A stretch of 64,000 bases of DNA from Singulisphaera acidiphila DSM 18658 (GTDB lineage Bacteria; Planctomycetota; Planctomycetia; Isosphaerales; Isosphaeraceae), in the NCBI RefSeq assembly GCF_000242455.2, contig NC_019892.1:9434744-9498743 (forward strand). Direction: 5' to 3'. Under the pieces are notes generated by a model. It was not told the DNA's origin. It did no database searches and worked only from the letters and a program-made list of their open reading frames with translations. Both the position numbers and the translations under genes were made by a program. Every line of letters starts with the position of its first letter. Position 1 is the stretch's first letter. Below, one piece after another: positions 27,024 to 36,107 of this stretch.

Positions 27024-30000
27024 CTATCGCACGTCGAGTTCTTCGCTGCTGTTCCGGCCTTTGCCTCGCGAGAGCGAGCGGACGCTGTCGGTGACGCCGG
27101 GAAGAGGTGTGAGTTCAAACTTTGGGAAGGCGAGCGGGCCCCGGACGCTGATGACGAAGAGCTGGCCGCTGGCCTCGCGCAGAGCGTCGCTCAGGAACGG
27201 GACGTGGAATCGGTCGCGGCCGGCCAGGGGATTGAGTTTCAGGTTGAGGTGCCCTTGGACGTCCATCGTCCCTCGGCCCTTGAAGCTGATGACGTTGCCG
27301 GTCAGCTTGATCGAGTCAAGCACCGACTCGCCGTTCCGGATCTTCATCGCGATGTCGGCCGAGTCGAACATCGCATTTTTCCCTGGTGAGACCTTGAGCG
27401 ACTTGAGTGAGTTGACCAGCGTGAGCACGACCGGCAACTCACCAAGGTTCCCCTCCACGACCTGCGCCTCGCCCTCGCCTTGCAGGTTCTTCAGTTCGTT
27501 GCCCATGCCGTTGAGCGCGAGCCGGCCGGAGACCAGGCCACTGTAGGTCTGGCGACCGCTAATGGTCTTGGCGTAATGCTGAAGATCGGCCTTTTCCACT
27601 TTCAGCTCGGTCTCGTACTTGGGCGTGTCGTCGAGGGTCACTCCGAACCGACCGCTCACGACGCCGCCAAGCAGGTTGCCGCGGATACTCTTGAGCTCGG
27701 CCTTACCCTGACCGACCTGGAACGGAGACTCAAGCGCGGTAATCTGCTGGCCAAGCAGGCTGACGCTGGCGAGGTTCAAGGCGCCACGGACCTCGAGGCT
27801 CTGACCGTCGAACCGACCGCGGACATGGTCGAGCTGTCCCTGAAGGTGTTCGAGCGGGAGCCCCGCATGGATCGTGTTGTCGTTGAGAACGACGAGCACG
27901 TTCTCCCAGTCACAGAGGACCGACTCATGGGTCTTGCCCGACCAGCTCAGGCCGAGATCCCCATTGATCTTGGAGATCGGCCGCCCTTGATCGAGCCGGC
28001 GGGCGAAATTCTTCATCACCGGAGGCATGATCGTGACCAGTTGCTCGTGGTCGAGCCGAAGCTTTTCGACCGCGACCTGCTTGACGTTGAGCTCGAACTG
28101 GCCGCTATCCTTGACCAGGACCTGGCCGCGTGCGAACTTCACGGGCGAGCCGTAAAACATGAAGCCCACATCTTCCATTTTGACCAGGCCGTTGTCGGAG
28201 ACGAACCGCCCCTTGACGTTATCCATCCGGAGCGTGAACATCCCGCTGGTGTCCTTCCCCCCCGGCTGGCGGGGAGGGCCGAACTTGAGCTGGACGGCCG
28301 TCTCAGGGCGGGGATCAATCACCAGGTGATACTCCTCGGGCTGGTCGGGGCGCACGTGGATCTCCGCCTCCACGTTGCTCGATCCAATCGGGTTGAGGAT
28401 CTCCCACGACTTCCGCCAGGCCAAGGGCAACGCCTCGTGCAACTGTTCGTCGAACGGGAGCTTCTCGGCTCTCATACTCAGATCAACGGCCAACCGATCG
28501 CCAGGTCCGGGGCCGGGGTCGAGCTTCTCGACGACCCCGCTGCCGGTGATCTCCGCTTGCCCGTTGCGGCCTTTCATCTCACGGAAGATCCACTTGTCAG
28601 GGTGGAGCTCGAGCTGACCGGTCAGGTTCGACACGGGATAGGGGAGGCCGTCCCACTTGATCGAGCAGTTCTCATTGAGCCTGAGGAACGCGTGGATCGC
28701 CACATTCCCCTGGGGGGGATCGTCCGGGTGGATCCGGCGGGTCCGCTCGATATCCGCCTTGCCCCGGACCGACCCGGTCGGATGGAACTCGCCGACCACC
28801 TTATTGATCTCGGGAGGCATCGCGTCGAAGAGGGTCTGGTCGATCGGCATCGCCTCCCCCTCGAAGTGGAGCCGGACGTGGGCGTCGTCACCAGGGTTAT
28901 CGATCGTGCCCGTGGCCGTCAGCGGCTTCCCTCCAACCAGGGTCTGAAGGTTGACGCGGATCTGGTTGTTCTCGCAGATCAAGCTTCCCCTGATATGATC
29001 GAGCGGATACTGGAAGAAGCGGTAGAACATCGCAACGTCCAAGCAGGCGACGCTCCAGCCGTAACCGAGCGGCCCCCCTTCTCGGTCGCGGACGAGCTTG
29101 ACGGCGGCATTGACCCGCCCCGACGGGGTGAAGTCCTTCCAGAGGGGAAGAAACTCGGCCGGAGTCCAGGCGCGGAGCCGCTTATCGAGTTCCAGCTCCT
29201 TGACCTTGAGGACGACGCTCAGAGGCGCACGATTGGGATCGCCCAGCACGATCCGGCTTTCCTCGACGAGGATCGTCGTCGGCCCGTTCACCCCCGAGGC
29301 CCGCTCGATCTCGATGACACCGTCGCGGGCCGAGAGACTGGCCGACAGGTCGTTGATCGTGAACGGAAGATGGGAGCAGTCCAAAACACCCGATCGGATC
29401 TGCACCCCAACGTCGTAACGAATCGAAGGGTTGGCGGTCGGGTCGTAGGACACATGGCCGACTCGCAAGTCGACCTCGCCGCTGGTCATCCCGACCTGCT
29501 CGGAATCCGAGCGCAGCTCAGCGGGAATCCGACTTCGAAGGGTCGGTGAGATCGCGAGCCGCGTAACATCGCCGCCGATGCTGAGTTTGCCGGTGCCAAG
29601 GTCGATCGTTCCCTTGAGGGCGAGCCGGTTGAACGCGTCCCCTTTGGCCGAGCCCTCGAACACCAGGATCTTGCTGCCGGCCGCCTTGATCTCGAGCGCC
29701 ACGTCACGGAGGATCACAGGGGATCGGGTGACGTCGCCGTCGATCAGCTCGACCGTCCCGTGCTGGATCAGGATCGGCGGAGTCTTCATCATCGGGCCGG
29801 GCCAAGGGTCGGCAAGCAAACCTTGGAGATTCCAGGTCCCATCCTTCCTCTGCCGAAGCCGGAGCGTCGGTTGTGCGACCACCACCTCGCGCGGTTCGAA
29901 CTTTCCCTTGAGCATCGCACGGGGGTTGTACCCGATCCGCGTCCAGGGGAGCCGAAGCGCCTGGAATGGAGCCCCATCCAAGGTTTGGTTGATTTGAAGA

Positions 30001-30221
30001 TGCGTGAGGTTGATCTCGCCCAGGAACGGCCGGATCCGCGCACGCCCCACGTTTACATCCGAACCCGGCAGGAACCGCTTCCCTTCCGAGTGAATCAGGG
30101 TGGACACCGTCTCGCTGTCAGTCACGTACCAGAAGGCAAAGCCGACCACTCCGCCCAGGCAGGTCAGGAGGAAGAAGGTCCCCCAGAAGAGGGCCTTACA
30201 GACGCGTTGTCGAGTGAGCAT
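27024..30221 (-). CDS. AsmA/TamB-like inner-membrane-anchored protein
   Basis: It has 1065 residues from ATG 30221, chosen because GGAGG lies 9 bases ahead and the membrane anchor then starts near the N-terminus (FWGTFFLLTCLGGVVGFAFW). The rest is a long beta-rich chain with alternating hydrophobic strands (LTHLQINQTLDGAPFQAL, TGSGVVEKLDPG). It ends in an AsmA-type C-terminal region: VEGNLGELPVVLTLVNSLK and GKNAMFDSADIAMKIRNG, then FKGRGTMDVQGHLNLKLNPL. Such proteins bridge the periplasm and are implicated in lipid transport and outer-membrane assembly. It is the last gene of a leftward group after the glycosyltransferase-like gene. Confidence 0.8.
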   Translation of the reverse strand: MLTRQRVCKALFWGTFFLLTCLGGVVGFAFWYVTDSETVSTLIHSEGKRFLPGSDVNVGRARIRPFLGEINLTHLQINQTLDGAPFQALRLPWTRIGYNPRAMLKGKFEPREVVVAQPTLRLRQRKDGTWNLQGLLADPWPGPMMKTPPILIQHGTVELIDGDVTRSPVILRDVALEIKAAGSKILVFEGSAKGDAFNRLALKGTIDLGTGKLSIGGDVTRLAISPTLRSRIPAELRSDSEQVGMTSGEVDLRVGHVSYDPTANPSIRYDVGVQIRSGVLDCSHLPFTINDLSASLSARDGVIEIERASGVNGPTTILVEESRIVLGDPNRAPLSVVLKVKELELDKRLRAWTPAEFLPLWKDFTPSGRVNAAVKLVRDREGGPLGYGWSVACLDVAMFYRFFQYPLDHIRGSLICENNQIRVNLQTLVGGKPLTATGTIDNPGDDAHVRLHFEGEAMPIDQTLFDAMPPEINKVVGEFHPTGSVRGKADIERTRRIHPDDPPQGNVAIHAFLRLNENCSIKWDGLPYPVSNLTGQLELHPDKWIFREMKGRNGQAEITGSGVVEKLDPGPGPGDRLAVDLSMRAEKLPFDEQLHEALPLAWRKSWEILNPIGSSNVEAEIHVRPDQPEEYHLVIDPRPETAVQLKFGPPRQPGGKDTSGMFTLRMDNVKGRFVSDNGLVKMEDVGFMFYGSPVKFARGQVLVKDSGQFELNVKQVAVEKLRLDHEQLVTIMPPVMKNFARRLDQGRPISKINGDLGLSWSGKTHESVLCDWENVLVVLNDNTIHAGLPLEHLQGQLDHVRGRFDGQSLEVRGALNLASVSLLGQQITALESPFQVGQGKAELKSIRGNLLGGVVSGRFGVTLDDTPKYETELKVEKADLQHYAKTISGRQTYSGLVSGRLALNGMGNELKNLQGEGEAQVVEGNLGELPVVLTLVNSLKSLKVSPGKNAMFDSADIAMKIRNGESVLDSIKLTGNVISFKGRGTMDVQGHLNLKLNPLAGRDRFHVPFLSDALREASGQLFVISVRGPLAFPKFELTPLPGVTDSVRSLSRGKGRNSSEELDVR

Positions 30222-30335
30222 GAGCCATGCCTCCTTCCTTGGAGGAGTCGCACGAGAGCGACTAACATCGTCCCGATCCATTGCGTGGTGCGCCGCTTCG
30301 CCCACCGCTTCGATTCAATTCCATTCAACGACTGA

Positions 30336-30475
30336 GTGCCTGTCTCGGAAGGCCAGGCTTCACCGGGGAAAAGGGACGTTTGGGTGCCACGGGTTCCGTA
30401 CTCGGACCCCGTGCTCCACAGGCCAAGGCATTCCCGCATGGGTTCCGAGTACGGAACCGCATGGCACCCGGAAGG
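30336..30475 (+). repeat. Dispersed repeat B, copy 2, with a large palindrome
   Basis: The same block order as 7535-7660 begins GTGCCTGTCTCGGAAGG. In this copy GGTTCCGTACTCGGA (30392-30406) and TCCGAGTACGGAACC (30444-30458) are perfect 15-base inverted repeats, framed by GTGCCAC and ATGGCAC. The inner GGTTCCGAGTACGGAACC is itself a palindrome. It fills the gap between the AsmA-like start and the stop of the glycosyltransferase-like gene, ending three bases from that stop. Confidence 0.75.
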
Positions 30476-30478
30476 TTA

Positions 30479-31804
30479 TCAAAAACTCCGGTGCGATTCG
30501 CCTTCTGCGACAGACTCTGATCGATTTCGATCGCGAGCCAGACGGTGGCTCCCCCTCGAGGCACCGATCGCAGCCAGCGCCATGGCCGGCATTTCGGCGG
30601 GGATGCGGTAACGCATCGAGCTGGCGAAGACCATGTGCAAAGCACAAAAGTAAAGCAAGGGGCCGGCCAGGATGACCAAAGCGCGGGGATCGCGACGACG
30701 ATCCCAGAGGCCGCGCGCCATCAAAACAAACAAAGGGATCGTGAACGAGGCGCTGGCCAACGTGACGAGTGGCGAGCGGAAGGATTCGGCATTGGGCCAA
30801 GGGCTCCAGTACCGCGCGAACTTGACGACCGCCAGCCCGAGCGCCCGGCCCGGCCGAGCGCGAACGAACGCCAAAGCGCGATCGCGCAGCAAGGCGTCCT
30901 GCGTCTCCTCGTCGAGCGGCCAGAGTTCGGGCTCGTTCATGAAATCCATGTCGCTGGCCCCGGTCGCCCGGGGGTTGAGCCCATCGTAGAGGCTGGCACC
31001 CGTCCAGATCGCCGTCGGCACGAACCGGCCGAACAGCCGCTCGTTGCGCACCCACCAAGGGGCCATGACAATCAAGCCCCCCAGCACGACCAGGCCCGCC
31101 CAACGGATCGCTGCAACCCGCTGACCACGGCCGCTCGCAACGACCCAGACCAGCAGCGCTGTGGGCGGGAACAAGGCCCATGAGGGACGCACCAAAACGG
31201 CGGCTCCCCAGGCCAAACCAGCCCCCAGCGCCCAGGCTCGTTGGTATCGCCTGGGTGTCAGGTCGTCGCCGGCCCAGAGCACCGCCAGCGCCCAGAGTCC
31301 GAAGAGCATCAGCGGCAAGAACAGCGCCTCGGTCAAGATCAGAGCCGAGGTCACGATGAAGTAAGGGTGGAACGCCACCAGGGCCGCCGCCACCAAGGGG
31401 GGCGTCCACCTCCGTCGCTCCTCCCCTTCCCTCTCGGGCACGAACTGGCCGGTCAGCCGGTAGACCAGCCAGACGCAGAGGACCCCGAGCCCAGCCTGGA
31501 CCAGCCGGACCGCGATCGGGCGATCGCCGAATAAGAAGCGGCAGGCCGCAAGAAAGAGCGGATAGCCCGGCGTCCTGAGTGCGAAATGTGGAATCTCCCC
31601 CCAGTCGAGCACCTCGTAAGGCGCTCCATCGCGGATCGTCCCCGCGAGATACCAGTAGGCCTTGGTGTCGGGGAAGACGCACAAAACCCCCTTGCGCTGG
31701 GTGTACCACTGCACCAGGTCAGCCGCCAGCACGCGCAGCCCGAAGGCCCATTCGAGAACCAGGGCCAGCGACGCAAATCGTTCGATCGCCCTGGGTTCTG
31801 CCAT
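30479..31804 (-). CDS. Polytopic membrane glycosyltransferase-like protein (GT39/ArnT-type)
   Basis: It encodes 441 residues from ATG 31804 (MAEPRAIERF); the longer frame has no ribosome site and overlaps the tilS end. It has about ten hydrophobic segments. The first periplasmic loop contains the ArnT/PMT-like pattern: DTKAYWYLAGTIRDG and ALRTPGYPLFLAACR. Later come HPYFIVTSALILTEALFLPL and AVLVRPSWALFPPTALLVW. Family members transfer sugars from lipid carriers to lipids or proteins on the outer face of the inner membrane. Substrate cannot be told. It lies 80 bases after tilS on the same strand. Confidence 0.7.
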   Translation of the reverse strand: MAEPRAIERFASLALVLEWAFGLRVLAADLVQWYTQRKGVLCVFPDTKAYWYLAGTIRDGAPYEVLDWGEIPHFALRTPGYPLFLAACRFLFGDRPIAVRLVQAGLGVLCVWLVYRLTGQFVPEREGEERRRWTPPLVAAALVAFHPYFIVTSALILTEALFLPLMLFGLWALAVLWAGDDLTPRRYQRAWALGAGLAWGAAVLVRPSWALFPPTALLVWVVASGRGQRVAAIRWAGLVVLGGLIVMAPWWVRNERLFGRFVPTAIWTGASLYDGLNPRATGASDMDFMNEPELWPLDEETQDALLRDRALAFVRARPGRALGLAVVKFARYWSPWPNAESFRSPLVTLASASFTIPLFVLMARGLWDRRRDPRALVILAGPLLYFCALHMVFASSMRYRIPAEMPAMALAAIGASRGSHRLARDRNRSESVAEGESHRSF

Positions 31805-31883
31805 GGGATGCCGAAAAGAAGGGTGGTCGTTCAGGGGACGAGTCCGAGGGGCGCCGGATCGTACGCCAAAGCCGCGGGTAGGG

Positions 31884-33305
31884 TCAATCGCAACCTCGTT
31901 CCACCACCACCCCGGCCCCGGCCGCATCGGCCTCCCACCTCAGCCCGACTGTCCGACCCGTCGGCGCAGTCAGGCGGACACGGTGGGCAATTCGATGGCC
32001 GACCACCCAGACGATTCCGAGGCGGTCACAGACGAGAGGGATCCGCCCACGCGCCTCACGAGGGACGCGCCTGCCCCGGAAAAAGTCATTCAAGGGGGTG
32101 GTCTGCTCCCCCATACCGAGCGGTTGGAATCGGTCGCCCGGCAAGGGAGCGCGGACGGAGAGCGGAGCGACAAGTCGGTCGAGGTCCAGGGTCTCATCGC
32201 GCGGGGCGTCGGGATCGAGAGTCGTAACGACCCGGCCATCGCCCCAAGGGACCGAGCCGGGCAGTTCGAGCGGTACCGGCACCTCGGGAACGGGCGGACA
32301 ATCCGTTCCGACGGACCCCGCGCGCCGTCTCAGGACCAAGGTCTCCGGAGCAAAAAGGATCTCGATCCCCCCGAAGACCAGACTCCGCGCATCAGCCTGC
32401 CGCACCAGGTCGGCCAGCCGCCGCCAGCGCTCGGCGCTCATGCTGGCCTCGGGCCACCCGGCCCGCCGCCAGGCGAACCGGAGAACTTCCGTGCGGTGGA
32501 ACCTCGAAAATCGCCCCAGGGCCGCGCGGTCCAGCGACACTTCCGCCGAGTTGGCCTCGATCGTGGCGACCCGGACCATCTCGAGCACGCGGCGGCGGTC
32601 ACTCCGATCGGAGGCCGCTGCCAGCTCTCCCAGGCGCACCAGGGCCTCGGCCACCTTCGGGTTGTACTCGGCCGCGAGCTTGGGAAGCAGGTCATGGCGA
32701 ATCCGGGCCCGGGTTCGCGACTGGTCGTTGTTGCTGGCGTCGTCGCGATAAGGCTGGCCAAGCGCCCCGAGCAGGCCGCGAACCTCCTCGCGCGCCACCT
32801 TCAAAAAAGGACGTGCAAGCGTAATCCCCGCCGCCAAGGGACGCCGCGACGGAATGCCCGCAAGACCACGGGGACCAGTCCCGCGCACAATCCGATGGAG
32901 GATCGTCTCGGCCTGGTCGTCGCGAGTGTGGCCGACCGCCACGACTGAAGCCCCTCGCGCCTGCGCGACCTCGGCCAGCCAGGCATAACGCGCTCCCCTG
33001 GCATCAGCCTCGAAGTGCCCCGCGCGACTCGGGCTCCACTGCCCCAGGTCCACCGGCAAATCCAACGTCCCGGCCAACTCCGCCACGAACCTTGCATCCT
33101 CCCGGCCCGCCTCACCCCGGACCCCATGATCCAGGTGCGCCACGGAAAGCCGAAGCCCCAGCTCCGGACCGAACCGGTGAAGCACCCGCAGCAGGCCCAC
33201 GCTGTCCCCTCCCCCGGAGACGGCCACCACCCAGCCGGTCCCGAGCCCGGAGTCAACCCAATCCGCCAGCCGGCGTCGCACACCCTCTTGCCACTCTGCC
33301 GACAC
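31884..33305 (-). CDS. tilS: tRNA(Ile)-lysidine synthetase
   Basis: It attaches lysine to the wobble cytidine of the CAU-anticodon isoleucine tRNA, an essential step for AUA decoding. It encodes 473 residues from GTG 33305, preferred over TTG 33338 because GGAAAGGGG sits before it. The PP-loop is SGGGDS at residues 30-35, followed by LSVAHLDHGVRGEAGREDA and GHTRDDQAETILHRI, all typical. A central TilS domain and a C-terminal substrate-binding domain (RFQPLGMGEQTTPLNDFF, VVGHRIAHRVRLT) complete it, matching E. coli TilS in layout (432 residues). Confidence 0.93.
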   Translation of the reverse strand: MSAEWQEGVRRRLADWVDSGLGTGWVVAVSGGGDSVGLLRVLHRFGPELGLRLSVAHLDHGVRGEAGREDARFVAELAGTLDLPVDLGQWSPSRAGHFEADARGARYAWLAEVAQARGASVVAVGHTRDDQAETILHRIVRGTGPRGLAGIPSRRPLAAGITLARPFLKVAREEVRGLLGALGQPYRDDASNNDQSRTRARIRHDLLPKLAAEYNPKVAEALVRLGELAAASDRSDRRRVLEMVRVATIEANSAEVSLDRAALGRFSRFHRTEVLRFAWRRAGWPEASMSAERWRRLADLVRQADARSLVFGGIEILFAPETLVLRRRAGSVGTDCPPVPEVPVPLELPGSVPWGDGRVVTTLDPDAPRDETLDLDRLVAPLSVRAPLPGDRFQPLGMGEQTTPLNDFFRGRRVPREARGRIPLVCDRLGIVWVVGHRIAHRVRLTAPTGRTVGLRWEADAAGAGVVVERGCD

Positions 33306-33420
33306 AAAAAACCCCTTTCCAACCCCGCCGACCGCCAAATTCGGCGCCGCATTTGCAGGTGATAGCTATTTGGATGTTTGTGTCTTCAATCATCGGGAGA
33401 ATCAAAGGGAGAGAGCAATC

Positions 33421-33600
33421 ATGGCCACCAATCCACCCCCGGGCGACGGCCATCGCAAAGGAGCCGTCCGCAAGCGTTCCCAGGTCGCGAACACCCTGAC
33501 CGAACGCTACACCAAGCGAGACACCGAGACGGGCCGATTCATGGCTCAGAAGAAGGATGGACAACCGTTTAAGGGAGTCCGCAAGGAGCACCAGACCTAA
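33421..33600 (+). CDS. Small conserved-looking basic protein
   Basis: It encodes 59 residues from ATG 33421 behind GGGAGAG. The sequence is strongly polar, with Gly, Arg and Lys: DGHRKGAVRKRSQVAN, then TERYTKRDTETGRFM and KKDGQPFKGVRKEH. The turn-rich pattern RYxKRDxxTGRF and the FKGVR ending look like a small protein family I recall from various bacteria, without known function. There is no signal peptide or membrane part. It could bind nucleic acid, given the charge, but this is a guess. It is divergent from tilS. Confidence 0.65.
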   Translation: MATNPPPGDGHRKGAVRKRSQVANTLTERYTKRDTETGRFMAQKKDGQPFKGVRKEHQT

Positions 33601-33669
33601 AAACTCAAAAAATAAAGAAAGGCCCGTCGGCCTCCATCTTAGCACTGACGGACCTGCTTCTCACATCCG

Positions 33670-33685
33670 GACGCTCAAGAGCGTC
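33670..33685. repeat. Perfect short dyad GACGCTC-AA-GAGCGTC
   Basis: Seven-base arms with a two-base spacer lie 70 bases downstream of the small basic protein gene. It is close in design to the dyad at 4068-4083. A run of seven T residues begins about 20 bases later, so a role in ending transcription is possible but not clear. Confidence 0.45.
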
Positions 33686-33896
33686 ACGCTCGACCGAACA
33701 CTCGTTTTTTTCGGAATGGTTCGCTGAACGCCACGCAGTCCACCAGGCCAACCAAAACCACCGAATCGTCAAATCAGGCCAACTGCGTATGCCGAGGTAG
33801 TACACGAAAGCTAGAGAAGCAGCCATTTCGGGCCGATACGAAGCAGAGGATTCTTATGGATTGAGCGAAATGCTCGGGCCCGTGGTAGGACAAACG

Positions 33897-34337
33897 ATGT
33901 CTCCGAAGCACGAGATGCGGCCGCAAGTGGAAATGATGGACTCTCGGGTTCTGCTCTCGGCTCTCCACCCGTTGCAGCGGAAATTCGTGGATTTGACCGG
34001 ACCGTTGATGAGGCATGACGCCTGGTCGGCGCCCAAGCCCACCGGCCGCTCGGCGTACGTCTACAACTTCCAAGGCGCCGGCGGACTCGCGGCGATGGGG
34101 GCCGTTCAAACCAGCGGCAGCGTGACCGATACGGTTCGCGCCGGCAACCACTCGTACCGGGGCAACCTCACCCTGGCGAACACCCAGGGGTCGGTCAAAA
34201 TCACGATCCGAGCCGACTCCTACAAGATCACCGGCGGCACCGGCGTCTATAAGGGAGCCACGGGCTTGGGGGGCGTCGCTTTCGGAACCAGGAGCAACGG
34301 TGAACTCGCCGGCCTGGCCCTCAACGCGGACATGTGA
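33897..34337 (+). CDS. Small surface protein with LEPR-XLL-like N-terminus
   Basis: It encodes 146 residues from ATG 33897, chosen for the TAGGA ribosome-like site; upstream ATG 33870 and TTG 33861 are alternatives. Near the N-terminus VEMMDSRVLLSAL resembles the planctomycete LEPR-XLL signature that marks many extracellular proteins. The rest is beta-rich with Gly turns (GNLTLANTQGSVKITIRADS, ITGGTGVYKGATGLGGVAFG), like small beta-barrel or dirigent-type domains. No catalytic residues are evident. It is flanked by the small basic protein gene and a convergent hypothetical gene. Confidence 0.65.
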   Translation: MSPKHEMRPQVEMMDSRVLLSALHPLQRKFVDLTGPLMRHDAWSAPKPTGRSAYVYNFQGAGGLAAMGAVQTSGSVTDTVRAGNHSYRGNLTLANTQGSVKITIRADSYKITGGTGVYKGATGLGGVAFGTRSNGELAGLALNADM

Positions 34338-34440
34338 AAGGAACGAGCCCTACGTTCGCCGCTGGCCGAGGTGAATGGCCTGTCTGGCGGCCCCACCGGG
34401 AGTGAAACCGATCGCGCCGGGTGAGGCCGAACCTGCGCCC

Positions 34441-35580
34441 TCAGTGAGTCCCGAGATCCGCCGAACGCATCGTGACAGCGAACCGTTGCATGCGTTTGTG
34501 GAGAAGATTAACGACGGAGAACCGCTCGAGACTCGCGGGGCTCAGTGGCCATCGGGCGAAGGAATAGATCCAGCATCCATCACTTGAGAACGCTAGCGGA
34601 GCGAAGGTGCGGTTCCTGGCACACGTCACGGCATCGGCCTCGTCGACCCAAGGGTTCCCGGTCGCCGGGTCGATGGTCAGCGGAGCCAGTTGCAAATCGA
34701 GTTCCGACCTCGCTCCGCGACGAACCAAGTAGGCCACCATCAGGCGGCCGTCCACAGCGGACGAAACCGCAGCCAGTCGCTCCTCACGGACCTGCTCGCT
34801 CTCTCGAGAGGCGGGGCACGACCGAATGAGCCGGCCCCCTTCCACGATCGCCGAGCCATCGGGGGTGAGCCGGAGCCACCAGAGTTGCGATCGCGGCTGT
34901 TTTCGCGCGGTACTGTCCCAGTTCGAATAGGTGAGTGTGGCGATGAGCCTTCGCCCCAATCGCGGATCGATCGGCCAGGTCAGTTCGGAAAGCTTCGGAG
35001 AACCGGGCAGGGCCAACCTCTCAGGCCAGGCCACGGGCGTGGGGGCAATGTCGCTCGCATTTCCTGAGACCCGCCCCCCTCGCGACGACTCGAACGAGAC
35101 GCGATAGAGCTCCCCGTCCCCCCCTGCGAACAAGGCCTGGAGCGTCGTGTCCGGGAACCAGCAAGGACAATCGTTCGGCATCGACACCAACCCGTCAACC
35201 TGGTCAAGAAGCTCACCCGTGGGCAGGGCATACCGCGCGAGTCCGACCACCTGGGGGCCGGCAGCGGCGGCCGACGTCCAGACCCCGACGACATGCGTAC
35301 GCCCTTGTCCGTCCCGCCAAGGGGAGCATGCGGCATGCATCAAGTGCCCCCCATCGGCGAGCCGGATGGGCTTGGTGGTGCCGGTCTCGAGGTCCAGAAC
35401 CCGAAAAAGAGAGTCGGCGACACCGAAGAGAAAACCGTTGAACGGCTGGAACCGAGGGGCCTCCAGCCGGCGCCCCTCCTGATACCGCAGGTTGTGACGA
35501 CCCAAGGGAACGGCGACAACCGTAAGGGTGATCGCAATGGCGACGATCAGCCGAACCATCAAGCTCAACACGAGTCGCAT
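34441..35580 (-). CDS. Membrane-anchored hypothetical protein, possible beta-propeller
   Basis: It encodes 379 residues from ATG 35580 (a TTG two codons earlier is less likely). The N-terminal anchor is LMVRLIVAIAITLTVVAVPLG. The outside part is beta-rich with blade-like repeats: PFNGFLFGVADSLFRVLDLE, RYALPTGELLDQVDGL and DGRLMVAYLVRRGARSEL. These resemble WD40/PQQ-type propellers without their exact signatures. No catalytic motif is visible. It runs leftward and is convergent with the LEPR-XLL-like gene. Confidence 0.65.
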   Translation of the reverse strand: MRLVLSLMVRLIVAIAITLTVVAVPLGRHNLRYQEGRRLEAPRFQPFNGFLFGVADSLFRVLDLETGTTKPIRLADGGHLMHAACSPWRDGQGRTHVVGVWTSAAAAGPQVVGLARYALPTGELLDQVDGLVSMPNDCPCWFPDTTLQALFAGGDGELYRVSFESSRGGRVSGNASDIAPTPVAWPERLALPGSPKLSELTWPIDPRLGRRLIATLTYSNWDSTARKQPRSQLWWLRLTPDGSAIVEGGRLIRSCPASRESEQVREERLAAVSSAVDGRLMVAYLVRRGARSELDLQLAPLTIDPATGNPWVDEADAVTCARNRTFAPLAFSSDGCWIYSFARWPLSPASLERFSVVNLLHKRMQRFAVTMRSADLGTH

Positions 35581-35922
35581 AGCCAAGCCCCAACCGAAGA
35601 GCCAAGCATGGTGCCCCCGGGATCACCTCTCCCAGAAGCCTTACCTCTTACAATTGTCGTCTCCAGGACGGGCCATGTCAACTAACTAAGTAAGACGGCC
35701 CTTCAGCACGTCTCGCATGGACATTGGAGTCCGCCCGAGCAGACGACCCAAGGGTGGGATCGACGGCGGAGAATTGCTCGATCGGATTGCCAAGTCGGAA
35801 TGACCAGGGATTCAATGGGATAGGCGGAGGGCGTGGACCGCAAGGTACGAACGATGGAAAAGACCAGCGACTACGCACCGAAGTGGGTTGAGATCACCGA
35901 TTGACCGAAAGGGGGATTGGCC
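35581..35922. other. Intergenic region upstream of the anchored hypothetical gene
   Basis: About 340 bases hold the likely promoter of the leftward gene. No hairpin, RNA or real gene is evident. Short overlapping frames have no ribosome sites. Confidence 0.45.
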
Positions 35923-36096
35923 ATGCAGCTCGGCGGCATCCTCGAGACGGCTCTCTACGTGTCCGGCATCAGGCGGTCGGTCCTCGATTGCCAACGGGAC
36001 GGCCAGTTCAGCGGCATCAAGGTCGCTTACCTCAGGACCCAGCGCGATCTCGGGGTGCCCCTTGATATCTTCAACGGTTTGTCCGGCAAACCGTAG
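35923..36096 (+). pseudogene. Short VOC (glyoxalase-like) remnant
   Basis: A 57-codon frame begins MQLGGILETALYV, like the first strand of vicinal-oxygen-chelate proteins, and ends in IKVAYLRTQRDLGVPLDIFN plus GLSGKP, like the last strand of such a domain. The middle 70-80 residues expected between them are missing, so this looks like an internally deleted gene. It ends 11 bases from the convergent AraC-type gene. VOC proteins often neighbour AraC regulators and oxygenases in detoxification clusters, which fits this position. The family call is tentative. Confidence 0.35.
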
Positions 36097-36107
36097 CCGG
36101 ATGCGAC

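Noticed and set aside
27480..29549. Long plus-strand reading frame (689 codons) opposite the AsmA-like gene
   Set aside because: It is an antisense shadow of a real gene in GC-rich DNA: no ribosome site, no domain, and Arg/Asp/Leu-rich composition caused by the codon bias of the other strand.
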